Origin: DATCVR01 sp036566745
GTDB lineage: Bacteria > Actinomycetota > Actinomycetes > Jiangellales > Jiangellaceae
Reading direction: 5' to 3'
Assembly: GCA_036566745.1 (NCBI GenBank)
Contig: DATCVR010000178.1
Span: 1-28,885 of the forward strand
Length of the DNA: 28,885 bases
Shown: one piece after another, positions 7,539 to 18,490 of the stretch
Layout of the letters: every line of letters begins with the position of its first letter
Numbering within the stretch: position 1 is the first letter of the stretch
Position numbers and translations under genes: made by a program
The notes under the pieces: generated by a model
Databases searched by the model: none
Told to the model about the DNA's origin: nothing
Seen by the model: the letters and a program-made list of their open reading frames with translations, nothing else

Positions 7539-8205
7539 CGGCGGCCATCCGGTAGCCGGCGCCGCGCAGGGTCTGGATTCCGCATCTCCCGAAGGGGCGG
7601 TCGAGCTTGTTCCGGAGATGCCGGATGTACACCTCGACGATGTTCGGGTCGCCCTCGAACTCGTCGCTCCACACGTGTTCGAGGATCTCCCGCTTCGAGA
7701 CGATCTCGCCGCAGCGGCGGATCAGGAACTCCGCCAGGGCCAGCTCGCGCGCGGTCAGGTCGACTTCGACCCCGCCCCGCCACACCCGCTTCGCCGCGGG
7801 ATCGAGGCGCAGGTCGCCCGCCTCCACCACCACCGGTCGCGCGCGGGCGCCGCGCCGGATCAGCGCTCGGAGCCGGGCGAGCAGGACCGCGGAGGAGAAC
7901 GGCTTGGTGAGGTAGTCGTCGGCGCCGGTGTCGAGCGCCTCGACCTGGTCCCAGACGCCGTCCTTGGCGGTCAGCATCAGGATCGGCGTCCAGATCTCGT
8001 CGGCGCGCAGATCCGCGCAGACCCGGTAGCCGTTGACCTCCGGAAGCATGATGTCGAGGACGATCGCGTCGTACGCGTGCTCGCGCGCCATCCAGAGCCC
8101 GTCGGTGCCGGTGTGCACGACGTCCACCGCGAAGCCCTCGGCCTCGAGCCCGGCCCGCAGCCCGGCCGCGAGCCGCACCTCGTCCTCGACCACCAGCACC
8201 CGCAT
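7528..8205 (-). CDS. OmpR/PhoB-family response regulator
   Basis: With the start at ATG 8205 the protein has 225 residues, the family's normal length: receiver with E7/D8 in MRVLVVEDE, phospho-acceptor D51 in VLDIMLP, T79 and K101 in DDYLTKPF; winged-helix DNA-binding domain from about 125 (DLRLDPAAKRVWRGGVEVDL, then LTARELALAEFLIRR, and VEVYIRHLRNKLDRP). An in-frame ATG at 8241 would add 12 residues, but the receiver consensus begins at 8205, GAGGCGG stands in front of it, and the TTCAG repeat would be too close to 8241. It overlaps the kinase gene by 11 bases and heads an operon with PepSY and lipoprotein genes. It probably autoregulates through the repeat at 8256-8271. Confidence 0.94.
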   Translation of the reverse strand: MRVLVVEDEVRLAAGLRAGLEAEGFAVDVVHTGTDGLWMAREHAYDAIVLDIMLPEVNGYRVCADLRADEIWTPILMLTAKDGVWDQVEALDTGADDYLTKPFSSAVLLARLRALIRRGARARPVVVEAGDLRLDPAAKRVWRGGVEVDLTARELALAEFLIRRCGEIVSKREILEHVWSDEFEGDPNIVEVYIRHLRNKLDRPFGRCGIQTLRGAGYRMAADGG

Positions 8206-8255
8206 GGGCCCCGCCTCTCGCCTGGCCAGGTATGCCTCCATCCTTCACCCGTTGC

Positions 8256-8271
8256 CTGACTCCCGGCTGAA
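8256..8271 (-). promoter_or_regulatory. TTCAG/GTCAG 11-bp direct repeat before the OmpR-type regulator gene
   Basis: Minus-strand TTCAG, 6 nt, GTCAG lies 51-66 nt before ATG 8205. Period (11 bp), sequence and distance from the start match the site before the PepSY gene, so both are probably bound by this operon's own response regulator. Confidence 0.5.
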
Positions 8272-8328
8272 GATGCCGGATGCGCAGTCCCGGGCGCCGT
8301 ACGCGGGGGTGAGATCGCCCCGCGACCA

Positions 8329-8348
8329 GGTACGACCGGGGTACGTCC
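8329..8348. promoter_or_regulatory. GGTACGaCC/GGTACGtCC 11-bp direct repeat in the divergent intergenic region
   Basis: Two nearly identical 9-mers (8329-8337 and 8340-8348) repeat with 11-bp period, in the 239-nt gap between the divergent OmpR-type operon and the phospholipase-like gene. It is about 100 nt before the phospholipase ATG and could be a regulator site for that gene. No protein can be assigned. Confidence 0.35.
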
Positions 8349-8444
8349 GAGACCACGCCGCAGCATGACGATCTCGACCGTTCCCGTTCCTAGCGTCCCT
8401 CCCCGTCAGCCGGATCCCCCGGCGCGACGGGAGGGACGGGACTC

Positions 8445-9184
<740 letters not shown>

Positions 9185-9188
<4 letters not shown>

Positions 9189-9898
9189 CGGCGACGGCCC
9201 AGGCCCTGACGCCACGGGCGGCGGCGATCGAGGCGGCCACGCCCCGCGACCGGGATCGCCTCGTGGATCTCCTGCGGGCCTGCAGCCTGGTGGTGGTCGT
9301 GCTCGGCCACTGGCTGATGGCGGGCATCGTCATCGCCGACGGCGGGATCACTGGGGTCAACGCCCTGGCCACGGTCCCGATCCTTCGCCCGCTGACCTGG
9401 ATCCTGCAGGTCATGCCGCTGTTCTTCATCGCAGGCGGGTTCTCGAACCTGACGCTGTGGCGGCGCGCGTTGGCTCGTGGCGACAGCTACGCCGACTACG
9501 TCCGGACACGGCTGGTCCGCCTGGTGCGTCCGACGCTCGCTTTCGTGCTGGTGACGCAGGCAGCGCTGGCCGGGCTGACGGTGGCGGCACCGGCCGGGCT
9601 GGGTCCGGCCGAGGTCGAGCTGATCGGGAAGCTGCTCGGCCAGCCCCTGTGGTTCCTCGGCGTGTACGTCGTGGTCACCGCGCTCGCGCCGGTGATGGCG
9701 GCCTGGCACGCCCGCTCGCCGGTCGCCGCACCGGCGGTGCTCGCCCTGGTGGCCGTCGCCGTGGACGTGGGTCGGGTCGGGCTGGGCATCGAGCCGGTCG
9801 GCTACCTCAACCTCGCCGTGGTGTGGCTCTTCGCCCAGCAGGTCGGCTTCTGGTACGCCGACGGGCGGCTGGGTGCCGTTCCGCGGCGGCGCTGGTGA
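9185..9898 (+). pseudogene. Family-3 acyltransferase, N-terminal part (split by in-frame TGA)
   Basis: Starting at ATG 9185, overlapping the phospholipase-like stop by four bases, the frame encodes 237 residues. RLVDLLRACSLVVVVLGHWL contains R31 and H42, the R-x10-H motif of membrane acyltransferases that move acyl groups to sugars or lipids at the membrane. MPLFFIAGGFSN and YADYVRTRLVRLVRPTLAF are also typical of the actinobacterial branch. Several membrane helices follow, then RRRW and a TGA at 9896-9898. The same frame continues beyond it with the rest of the family (next entry), so a single stop codon divides a gene that would otherwise encode about 474 residues. The N-terminal piece alone has only about half the membrane helices and is unlikely to work. 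A sequencing error or real nonsense mutation are both possible. Confidence 0.75.
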
Positions 9899-9901
9899 GC
9901 G

Positions 9902-10609
9902 GTGCTGGCCGCGGCGTTCGCCGGCCTCGTGCTGCTGACCGGACCGGGGCCATACCCACTCAGCATGGTGGGCGTGCCGGGGGAGCTGTCGAACATGTCC
10001 CCGCCCACGGTGTGCGTGCTCGTGCTGACCATCGGGCAGACGGCCGTGGTGATGCTCGCCCGGGGTCGGCTGACGGCGTGGCTGGCGCGGCCCGAGCGGT
10101 GGTCGTGGGTCGCGGCGATCGGCTCGATGGCGATGACGCTCTACCTGTGGCACCTCGCGGTGCTGGTGGCGGGCTTCGGTGCGGTGCTGTGGCTGGGCGG
10201 TCTGCCTCCCGAGCCCGGGACGACGCCGTGGTGGCTCACCCGGCCGCTCTGGCTCGGGGCGCTTGGCGTGGTCCTCGCCGCGGTGGCGGTCGTGGTCTCG
10301 CGTTGGGAGCGCGGCCGCGCCGAGTTCCGTCGCCCGCGGTCCGCCGGCGGGTCCGCCGGCGCCGAGGCAGTGCCGGCGGCTGGGACGGCGGTAGCCGTAG
10401 CGGCGGTGGCGCTGACCGCGCTGGGCCTGCTGGGCTACGTGGCGAGCGGACTGGCCCCGGCAGCGCCGTGGAGCTCGACGCTGCTGGTCATCCCGGTCGA
10501 TCCAGTGCAGAACACCCTGTGCCTGGCGGCTGGGCTGGTGCTGACGGTGCGGGGTGCCCGGACCCGAATTCCCCCGGCACCCCGCACCGTCGTCCTCAGG
10601 GGAACGTGA
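9902..10609 (+). pseudogene. Family-3 acyltransferase, C-terminal part (same frame after the TGA)
   Basis: This stretch is in the same frame as the previous part and carries the second half of the membrane domain: LAAAFAGLVLLTGPGPYPLS, then WVAAIGSMAMTLYLWHLAVL (the conserved late helix with YLWH), and more helices to the TGA at 10607-10609. A GTG at 9902 could allow reinitiation, but no convincing ribosome site stands before it. The last 14 bases overlap the convergent lipoprotein gene. Substrate unknown; given the partner phospholipase-like protein, a lipid or cell-wall glycan acceptor is plausible but only inferred. Confidence 0.65.
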
Positions 10610-12092
10610 TCGGCAGCGTCAGCGGGTCGCTGGTGGCGATCGGGTAGGTCTTGTCGGCGATCTGCATGCTCCCGGCCGGGCTGTACGTGAACGTGCCCTC
10701 GGTGAAGGTCTCGTCGACGACGAAGACCGCGGCGCCCACGTCCTCGCCCTGCGCTTCGCTGGGGATCACGGTGTCGCCGACGACGAGGCTCCAGGTCTTC
10801 GTCCAGTCGATGCTGAAGTCGTGATGGGTGCTGTCGCCGCGCGGGTCGTTGCCGATCGGGACCACCAGCCACGCCTTGCCGGCGGGCGCCCAGCCGCGAG
10901 ACTGGTCGAAGGGCGAGAGGTAGACCCGCTGGACCTCGCCCCCGAAGGTGAAGTTCACGTCCTCGGCGCAGCAGTAGTCGGGCTGGTCGGCCTCGAGCTG
11001 GGCCTGGGTCTGCACCGCGATGGTCTTGGTCTCCCAGGTGGTGGACACCTGCTGGGCCAGTTTCTCGCGGGAGTACGCCACGGCGGTCACGTCGGAGTCG
11101 AGCGCGCCGTCCTCGAGCGAGAGCGTCTGGTCCGCGCCGTCCACGGTGGCGATGAGCGAGGCGGGGTCGTCGCCCTCGGCGGAGACGATCAGGACGTACT
11201 TCGCCTGGTCCGTGGCCGGGCACTGGACCTGCTCGCAGGCGATGGCGGCGGTGTCCGTGTCGTAGCTCAGGTCGCCGGCGATGGTCAGGCGCTGGGTGCC
11301 CACGCCCACGGCCAGCGAGGTCGAGGCGTCGCGGTAGTCGCTGTAGTAATCGGCCTCGGGCCCGATCTCCGGCGCCGAACCCACGGTGACCTGCCAGGCT
11401 CGCACCTTCTGGCCGTCGGCGGGACGGTAGAGCGACGGAGCGTCCTCCTCGTAGGAGCTGTCGCTGTTCACCGCCGACACCACGGCCGCCGGGATGACCT
11501 CGAGGTCGGCGGACGCCTCGACCGTGATGACCGCAGACGGGGTGACCAGGCGGTACGGCTCGTCGAGCTCCTCGAATCCGGCGTCGAGCTGCACGCTGTC
11601 GACGCCGGCGAGGACGGCGACGTCCGACACCGGCGACTCGGGGGCCTGCGGCTCGTCCAGGGCTTCGACCTCGACCGGCTCGGCGCCGTCGGGCCGGAAC
11701 AGCTCGTCGACGGAGATCGAGGTCAGCTCCGGCTCGGCGTCGACGACGCCCAGGCTGACCTTCTCGCTCGTGCTCGCCGTGGGCTCCACCGGCACGGCGT
11801 ACCAGGCGTCGTCGGGCGAGGCACCGAGCACCCGCAGCGGCCCGCAGTAGACGTTGTCCGCGACGCCCCGGTCGCCCTCGCGGTGGAAGAAGCACTGCGA
11901 TCCCTCGGCGACAGTCGTGGTGCCGTCGTCGACGCCGGGCTTGACCAGGTCGTCGAAGGCGGAGTCGGCGTCGGCCAGGACGGCCTCGGAGTTGCCGACG
12001 GCCAGGCCGCCGACCTCGACAGCGTCGCCGGAGCAGGCGGTGAGGAACATCGCGGTCGCGGCTAGGGCGATCCCGGTGCGGATGACGCGCAT
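10596..12092 (-). CDS. Large lipoprotein of unknown function
   Basis: With the start at ATG 12092 (GAGGAG 10 nt before it) the protein has 498 residues. MRVIRTGIALAATAMFLTAC is a clear lipoprotein signal with lipobox LTAC and lipidated C20; an upstream ATG at 12137 would add 15 residues that spoil the signal. The rest is acidic, rich in beta-strand-like stretches and has further cysteines (SQCFF, VYCGPL, IACEQVQC, PDYCCAEDV) that may form disulfides outside the cell. The C-terminal third (GKAWLVVPIGNDP, TWSLVVGDTVIP, EGTFTYSPAGSM) looks like an immunoglobulin-like beta domain. I do not recognise a family. It converges on the acyltransferase gene with a 14-base overlap and is divergent from aconitase; nothing in the context fixes a function. 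Confidence 0.85.
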   Translation of the reverse strand: MRVIRTGIALAATAMFLTACSGDAVEVGGLAVGNSEAVLADADSAFDDLVKPGVDDGTTTVAEGSQCFFHREGDRGVADNVYCGPLRVLGASPDDAWYAVPVEPTASTSEKVSLGVVDAEPELTSISVDELFRPDGAEPVEVEALDEPQAPESPVSDVAVLAGVDSVQLDAGFEELDEPYRLVTPSAVITVEASADLEVIPAAVVSAVNSDSSYEEDAPSLYRPADGQKVRAWQVTVGSAPEIGPEADYYSDYRDASTSLAVGVGTQRLTIAGDLSYDTDTAAIACEQVQCPATDQAKYVLIVSAEGDDPASLIATVDGADQTLSLEDGALDSDVTAVAYSREKLAQQVSTTWETKTIAVQTQAQLEADQPDYCCAEDVNFTFGGEVQRVYLSPFDQSRGWAPAGKAWLVVPIGNDPRGDSTHHDFSIDWTKTWSLVVGDTVIPSEAQGEDVGAAVFVVDETFTEGTFTYSPAGSMQIADKTYPIATSDPLTLPITFP

Positions 12093-12210
12093 CGTTCGGT
12101 GGCTCCTCGGGGGTGGGGGGCGGCAACAGCCGCGCAAGTGGCTTCGGAGGCCGGGCGGTGACCCGGCTGCACTCTTCGTGACCGAACCGTGATCATCGTC
12201 GGCGCACCGC

Positions 12211-12257
12211 CTGACAAGGAGACCTTGAACTCGTGTATCTTGAGTCCAAGAGACTTG
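12211..12257 (+). promoter_or_regulatory. Aconitase promoter region with clustered CAAG/CTTG inverted repeats
   Basis: CAAGG-AGA-CCTTG (12215-12227) and CAAG-AGA-CTTG (12247-12257) are two inverted repeats with the same AGA centre, 31 bp apart (about three helical turns). Between them CTTGAACTC (12224-12232) and GAGTCCAAG (12242-12250) form a third pair with one mismatch, and CTTG recurs at 12224, 12239 and 12254, every 15 bp. A possible sigma-A promoter, CTGACA (12211-12216) and TATCTT (12236-12241), spacing 19, lies inside the cluster, so a bound protein would block or modulate it. The ATG/GTG of aconitase is about 115 nt downstream. Confidence 0.5.
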
Positions 12258-12373
12258 TGCGGCGGTGTGGCCACCTGGATTAGGCGACCCTTACGGAGTC
12301 GTGGCCTCCCGTTCTGCGCGACGATGGAGACGATTCACGGACGTTCGAGAGGCCGGGACAGGGAGTGAGCAGC

Positions 12374-15193
<2,820 letters not shown>

Positions 15194-15209
15194 ACCGAAC
15201 CCGGTGATC

Positions 15210-15251
15210 GTTGGAACGTTGTGGTCGCGTGGGCGGCCACAAACTTCCAAC
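15210..15251. terminator. Long hairpin between aconitase and the convergent membrane protein
   Basis: GTTGGAA (15210-15216) pairs with TTCCAAC (15245-15251), then after a two-base mismatch TTGTGGTCGC pairs with GCGGCCACAA (one G-T pair) around a GTGG loop. The stem of about 17 pairs begins 17 nt after the aconitase stop and 14 nt before the stop of the convergent gene, so it suits both directions. No long T run follows. Confidence 0.7.
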
Positions 15252-15264
15252 CGTCGCGGCTGAG

Positions 15265-15816
15265 TCAGAGGGGGCGGTCGCTGGAGTCGGTGTCGGTCAC
15301 GGCGCCCGGGTCGGTCACGGTGCCGGCGTCGGGGTTGGCGTCGGGGTTGGCGTCGGAAGGAATGTCGGCGGCCGCAGGCGCGTCGGTGGCGACGGGCCGG
15401 TCGCGAGGTCCCATGATCACGATGCCGATCAACATCACGATCAGCGCCACGGCACACGCCCAGGCACCCGCTTGGAGGTGGTTGGCCGTGAAGCCGAGAT
15501 CGTCGTCGGCGTTGTCGACGGCCTGCATGACGACGAACAGCGCCAGCGTGGCCACTCCGACCAGCCAGCCGATCACGAGCAGCAGCCGCGACTGCAGGAT
15601 CGCGCCGACCACTCCGAGCACGGCGACCGCCGCCAGCGCGATCGCGACCGAGGTCCAGTACGACGATGCCGTGCCGCTGACGTCGGTCTGGATGAGCCGC
15701 TCGACGGGGATGTCCGTGGCCTCGCGACCGTCGAACCAGTAGAGATAGGCGCTCGCGGTCACACCAATGGCGCCGATCGCGGCGAGGACTGCACCGCCGG
15801 CACGTTGACGCGTCAT
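15265..15816 (-). CDS. Four-helix membrane protein, paralog A of a tandem pair
   Basis: The 183-residue protein starts at ATG 15816 behind GAGGAGGCGG. It has a hydrophobic segment near the N-terminus (about 9-27), an extracellular loop with IQTDVSGTASSYWTS, two central helices (about 56-98), and a fourth helix (about 115-135, ending IVMG). The C-terminal 50 residues are a low-complexity Asp/Pro/Ala/Thr tail encoded partly by a 12-bp tandem repeat near 15325-15356. It is clearly related to the next gene upstream: shared VSG/ISG-ASSYWTS, SR-LL---WL-G--TLAL, VMQA-DNA motifs. I know no function for this family. It converges on aconitase, and shares an upstream element with its paralog. Confidence 0.85.
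   Translation of the reverse strand: MTRQRAGGAVLAAIGAIGVTASAYLYWFDGREATDIPVERLIQTDVSGTASSYWTSVAIALAAVAVLGVVGAILQSRLLLVIGWLVGVATLALFVVMQAVDNADDDLGFTANHLQAGAWACAVALIVMLIGIVIMGPRDRPVATDAPAAADIPSDANPDANPDAGTVTDPGAVTDTDSSDRPL
15325..15356. repeat. 12-bp tandem repeat in paralog A
   Basis: The unit GGCGTCGGGGTT is present 2.7 times (15325, 15337, 15349). It encodes the repeating Asn-Pro-Asp-Ala part of the C-terminal tail. Confidence 0.8.
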
Positions 15817-15846
15817 CTGGACCGCCTCCTCGTCGAGGTACCCGTG

Positions 15847-15872
15847 TGATCACTGTGCCACCGGGAATTACC
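15847..15872 (-). promoter_or_regulatory. Shared upstream element, copy before paralog A
   Basis: Read on the minus strand: GGTA, 8 nt, then TGGCACAGTGATCA, starting about 56 nt and ending 31 nt before ATG 15816. The 14-mer and the GGTA with its spacing are identical before paralog B, while surrounding bases differ. It is likely a promoter or operator. Confidence 0.5.
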
Positions 15873-15927
15873 CGCCGCGAGCGGTTTCACACGCCGCGTG
15901 GATAGTCCCATTTCTGGTCGGACGCGG

Positions 15928-16389
15928 TCATTGCGGCGGGTCGCCGTCGAAGACCGACAGCGGGATCTCGACCTCGTCGTGGCGCGCACCCATGGTGAGG
16001 ATGCCGACGGTCAGCACCAGCAGGCCGAAGCCGCACACCCAGAACCCGCTCTCGAGGTCGCCGGCGCCGAGGCCGCGGTCGGGGGCGTTGTCCAGAGCCT
16101 GCATGACGTACCACAACGCCAGGGTGACCGCCCCGATCAGCCAGGTCAGCCCGAGCAGGATGCGAGACCTCAGCACCGCCCCGATCACGCCGACCGCACC
16201 CGCCACGGCGAGCGGTCCGGCGAGCGAGGTCCAGTACGACGACGCCACCCCGCTGATGTCGGCCTGGACCAGCCGGGCTATCGAGGTCTCGCGTGCGGTG
16301 GTGCCGGCGAACCAGGGCAGGTACGCACCTGCGGTGAGGGTGAGCGACCCGACGGCGGCGACGACCGCTCCGGCGGCGCGACGGTTCAC
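15928..16389 (-). CDS. Four-helix membrane protein, paralog B of a tandem pair
   Basis: Translation starts at GTG 16389 behind GGGAGGCGAG, giving 153 residues; an open frame extends upstream but without membrane-protein similarity. The sequence MNRRAAGAVVAAVGSLTLTA is a first helix, followed by a loop with VQADISGVASSYWTS, two central helices (TWLIGAVTLALWYVMQAL), DNAPDRGLG and a fourth helix (VCGFGLLVLTVGILTMG). The tail is shorter than in paralog A and lacks its repeat. The two are about half identical by eye across the membrane part, so they arose by tandem duplication. Function unknown; the gene is divergent from dxs with 166 nt between starts. Confidence 0.85.
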   Translation of the reverse strand: MNRRAAGAVVAAVGSLTLTAGAYLPWFAGTTARETSIARLVQADISGVASSYWTSLAGPLAVAGAVGVIGAVLRSRILLGLTWLIGAVTLALWYVMQALDNAPDRGLGAGDLESGFWVCGFGLLVLTVGILTMGARHDEVEIPLSVFDGDPPQ

Positions 16390-16445
16390 GTGTCTCGCCT
16401 CCCTCCCCACAGGCGGCCCCGGCGCCGTGACGCTGCGCCGAGTAC

Positions 16446-16471
16446 TGATCACTGTGCCATGCGCGGGTACC
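16446..16471 (-). promoter_or_regulatory. Shared upstream element, copy before paralog B
   Basis: Minus-strand GGTA, 8 nt, TGGCACAGTGATCA, ending 57 nt before the GTG at 16389. It is the second copy of the element found before paralog A, with identical internal spacing. Confidence 0.5.
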
Positions 16472-16515
16472 GTGCGCACCCCCGAGAGGGGGAGGAGCGG
16501 ACCGGCTCCGACCCG

Positions 16516-16521
16516 TAGACT
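16516..16521 (+). promoter_or_regulatory. -10 hexamer TAGACT for dxs
   Basis: TAGACT fits TAnnnT and would place the transcript start near 16528, leaving a leader of about 28 nt that contains the strong GAGGAGG ribosome site. No clear -35 is seen. Confidence 0.35.
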
Positions 16522-16555
16522 CGTCCCAACCGACTGGGATGAGGAGGCGAGACGA

Positions 16556-18487
16556 TTGGGCGTTCTCGAACACGTCCGCGACCCCCGTGACCTGCGCAAA
16601 CTCTCCGACGACGAGCTCAACGGGCTGGCGTCGGAGATTCGCGATCTCCTCGTGTCCACGGTGGCACGGCGCGGTGGGCATCTGGGGCCGAACCTCGGCG
16701 TCGTCGAACTGACGATCGCCGCCCATCGCGTGTTCGACTCGCCTCGCGATCCGATCGTCTTCGACACCGGTCACCAGGCCTATGTCCACAAGCTGCTCAC
16801 CGGCCGCGCCGAGCAGTTCGACACGATCAAGGCCCAGGGCGGGCTGTCGGGCTACCCGAGCCGCGCCGAGAGCGAGCACGACTGGGTCGAGAGCTCGCAC
16901 GCCTCCACCGCGCTGTCCTACGCCGACGGCATGGCCAAGGCGTTCGCCGTACGCGGCGAGCGCGGTCGCACCGTGGTCGCGGTCGTGGGTGACGGCGCGC
17001 TCACCGGCGGGATGTCGTGGGAGGCGCTCAACAACATCGCGGGCGGGCCGCAGACCGGCCCCGGCCGCCGGCCGCTCGTCATCGTCGTCAACGACAACGG
17101 CCGCTCCTACGCACCCACCGTCGGAGGGCTCGCCCACCACCTCGCGGGGCTGCGCACCGATCCCCGCTACGAGAAGGCCCTCGACCTCGTCAAGCGCACC
17201 CTCGGGCGCACCCCGCTGGTAGGCCAGCCGCTCTACGACGCGCTGCACGGCATCAAGAAGGGCCTCAAGGACCTCCTCGCCCCCCAGGGCATGTTCGAGG
17301 ATCTCGGGCTGAAGTACATCGGCCCGGTCGACGGACACGACCGCACCGCGCTCGAGCAGGCCTTCACCCAGGCCAAACGGTTCGGCGGACCGGTGCTGGT
17401 CCACTGCGTCACCCAGAAGGGCTTCGGCTACGACATCGCGCTGCGCGACGAAGCCGACCACCTCCACAGCCCGGGCGCGTTCGATCCGCTCACCGGCGCC
17501 TCTCTCGCCAGCCCCACCCGCACCTGGACCAACGTATTCAGCGAGGCGCTGGTGGCAGCCGGACGCGAGCGTCCCGACGTCGTGGCCATCACCGCCGCGA
17601 TGCTTGGTCCCACCGGCCTCGAGCCGTTCCACGCCGCCTTCCCCGACCGCTGCTTCGATGTCGGCATCGCCGAGCAGCACGCCGCCGCGTCGGCCGCGGG
17701 GATGGCGATGATGGGCCTGCACCCGGTGGTCGCGGTGTACGCCACGTTCCTCAACCGCGCCTTCGACCAGGTGCTCATGGACTGCGCGCTGCACCGTGCC
17801 GGAGTCACCTTCGTGCTCGACCGTGCCGGGGTCACCGGCGACGACGGCCCGTCCCACAACGGCATGTGGGATCTCTCGATCCTCCAGGTGGTGCCCGGCC
17901 TGCGGATCGCCGCACCACGCGACGGCGCTCGCCTCGTCGAGGAGTTCGGCGAGGCGCTGTCGGTCGCCGACGCGCCCACCGTCGTGCGCTTCCCCAAGGG
18001 CGCGATCTGCGCCGACCTGCCGGCCGTCGAGCGCGTCGGCGAGTGTGACGTGCTCTGGCGCGAAGGCGCTCACGACGTCCTGCTCGTGGCCGTGGGCGCG
18101 ATGGCCGAGGTCGGGGTCGACACCGCCCAGCGGCTGGCCGCCCAGGGCGTGGGCGTGAGCGTGGTCGATCCGCGATGGGTCAAGCCGCTCGACCCCGCGC
18201 TGGTCGAGCTCGCCCGCAACCACCGCCTGGTGGTCACCGTCGAGGACAACGGCCGGGTCGGAGGTGTCGGATCGGCGGTGGCACAGTTCCTCCGCGACGC
18301 CGGCGTCGACGTCCCGGTGCGCGACTTCGGCATTCCTCAGCGCTTCCTCGACCACGCCAAGCGGGCGGCCATCCTGACCGAGGTCGGGCTCACCGGCCAG
18401 GACCTCGCGCGCGAGATCGCCGGGCTCGTGGCCGCCCTCGACGCCGAGCCGTCTTCGCCCTCGGATGATCACACCACTACGGTGTAG
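16556..18487 (+). CDS. dxs: 1-deoxy-D-xylulose-5-phosphate synthase
   Basis: Dxs joins pyruvate and glyceraldehyde 3-phosphate with thiamine diphosphate, the first step of the MEP isoprenoid pathway, also feeding thiamine and pyridoxal synthesis. The start is TTG 16556, 8 nt after GAGGAGG; it gives GVLEHVRDPRDLRKLSDDEL, the family N-terminus, and a normal length of 643. Seen motifs are GGHLGPNLGVVELTIA (H42), DTGHQAYVHK (H73), SSHAST, the ThDP motif GDGALTGGMSWEALNN (145-160) with VVNDNGRSYAPTVGG, and the second-domain catalytic glutamate E373 in GIAEQH, then DRAGVTGDDGPSHNG. It is divergent from paralog B and followed after 3 nt by the AI-2E-family gene, so the two are probably cotranscribed. 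Confidence 0.97.
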   Translation: MGVLEHVRDPRDLRKLSDDELNGLASEIRDLLVSTVARRGGHLGPNLGVVELTIAAHRVFDSPRDPIVFDTGHQAYVHKLLTGRAEQFDTIKAQGGLSGYPSRAESEHDWVESSHASTALSYADGMAKAFAVRGERGRTVVAVVGDGALTGGMSWEALNNIAGGPQTGPGRRPLVIVVNDNGRSYAPTVGGLAHHLAGLRTDPRYEKALDLVKRTLGRTPLVGQPLYDALHGIKKGLKDLLAPQGMFEDLGLKYIGPVDGHDRTALEQAFTQAKRFGGPVLVHCVTQKGFGYDIALRDEADHLHSPGAFDPLTGASLASPTRTWTNVFSEALVAAGRERPDVVAITAAMLGPTGLEPFHAAFPDRCFDVGIAEQHAAASAAGMAMMGLHPVVAVYATFLNRAFDQVLMDCALHRAGVTFVLDRAGVTGDDGPSHNGMWDLSILQVVPGLRIAAPRDGARLVEEFGEALSVADAPTVVRFPKGAICADLPAVERVGECDVLWREGAHDVLLVAVGAMAEVGVDTAQRLAAQGVGVSVVDPRWVKPLDPALVELARNHRLVVTVEDNGRVGGVGSAVAQFLRDAGVDVPVRDFGIPQRFLDHAKRAAILTEVGLTGQDLAREIAGLVAALDAEPSSPSDDHTTTV

Positions 18488-18490
18488 CCG

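Noticed and set aside
8206..8241. Upstream ATG 8241 for the OmpR-type regulator
   Set aside because: Adds 12 non-conserved residues, and would place the TTCAG repeat only 15 nt before the start; ATG 8205 has its own ribosome site.
9896..9898. TGA in the acyltransferase as selenocysteine or programmed read-through
   Set aside because: No selenoprotein context or suitable stem-loop is apparent, and the family has no cysteine known there; a nonsense change or read error is simpler.
12158..12194. Repeated GTGACC/GTGATC (12158, 12178, 12189) upstream of the large lipoprotein
   Set aside because: Only six-base matches with uneven spacing; expected by chance in this composition.
12280..12293. Iron-box-like TTAGG...CTTA upstream of aconitase
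   Set aside because: The half-sites have the wrong spacing and only partial match to the 19-bp actinobacterial iron-regulator palindrome.
15847..15872. TGGCAC as a sigma-54 -24 element
   Set aside because: No matching TTGCA-type -12 element at the required distance, and actinobacteria generally lack sigma-54.
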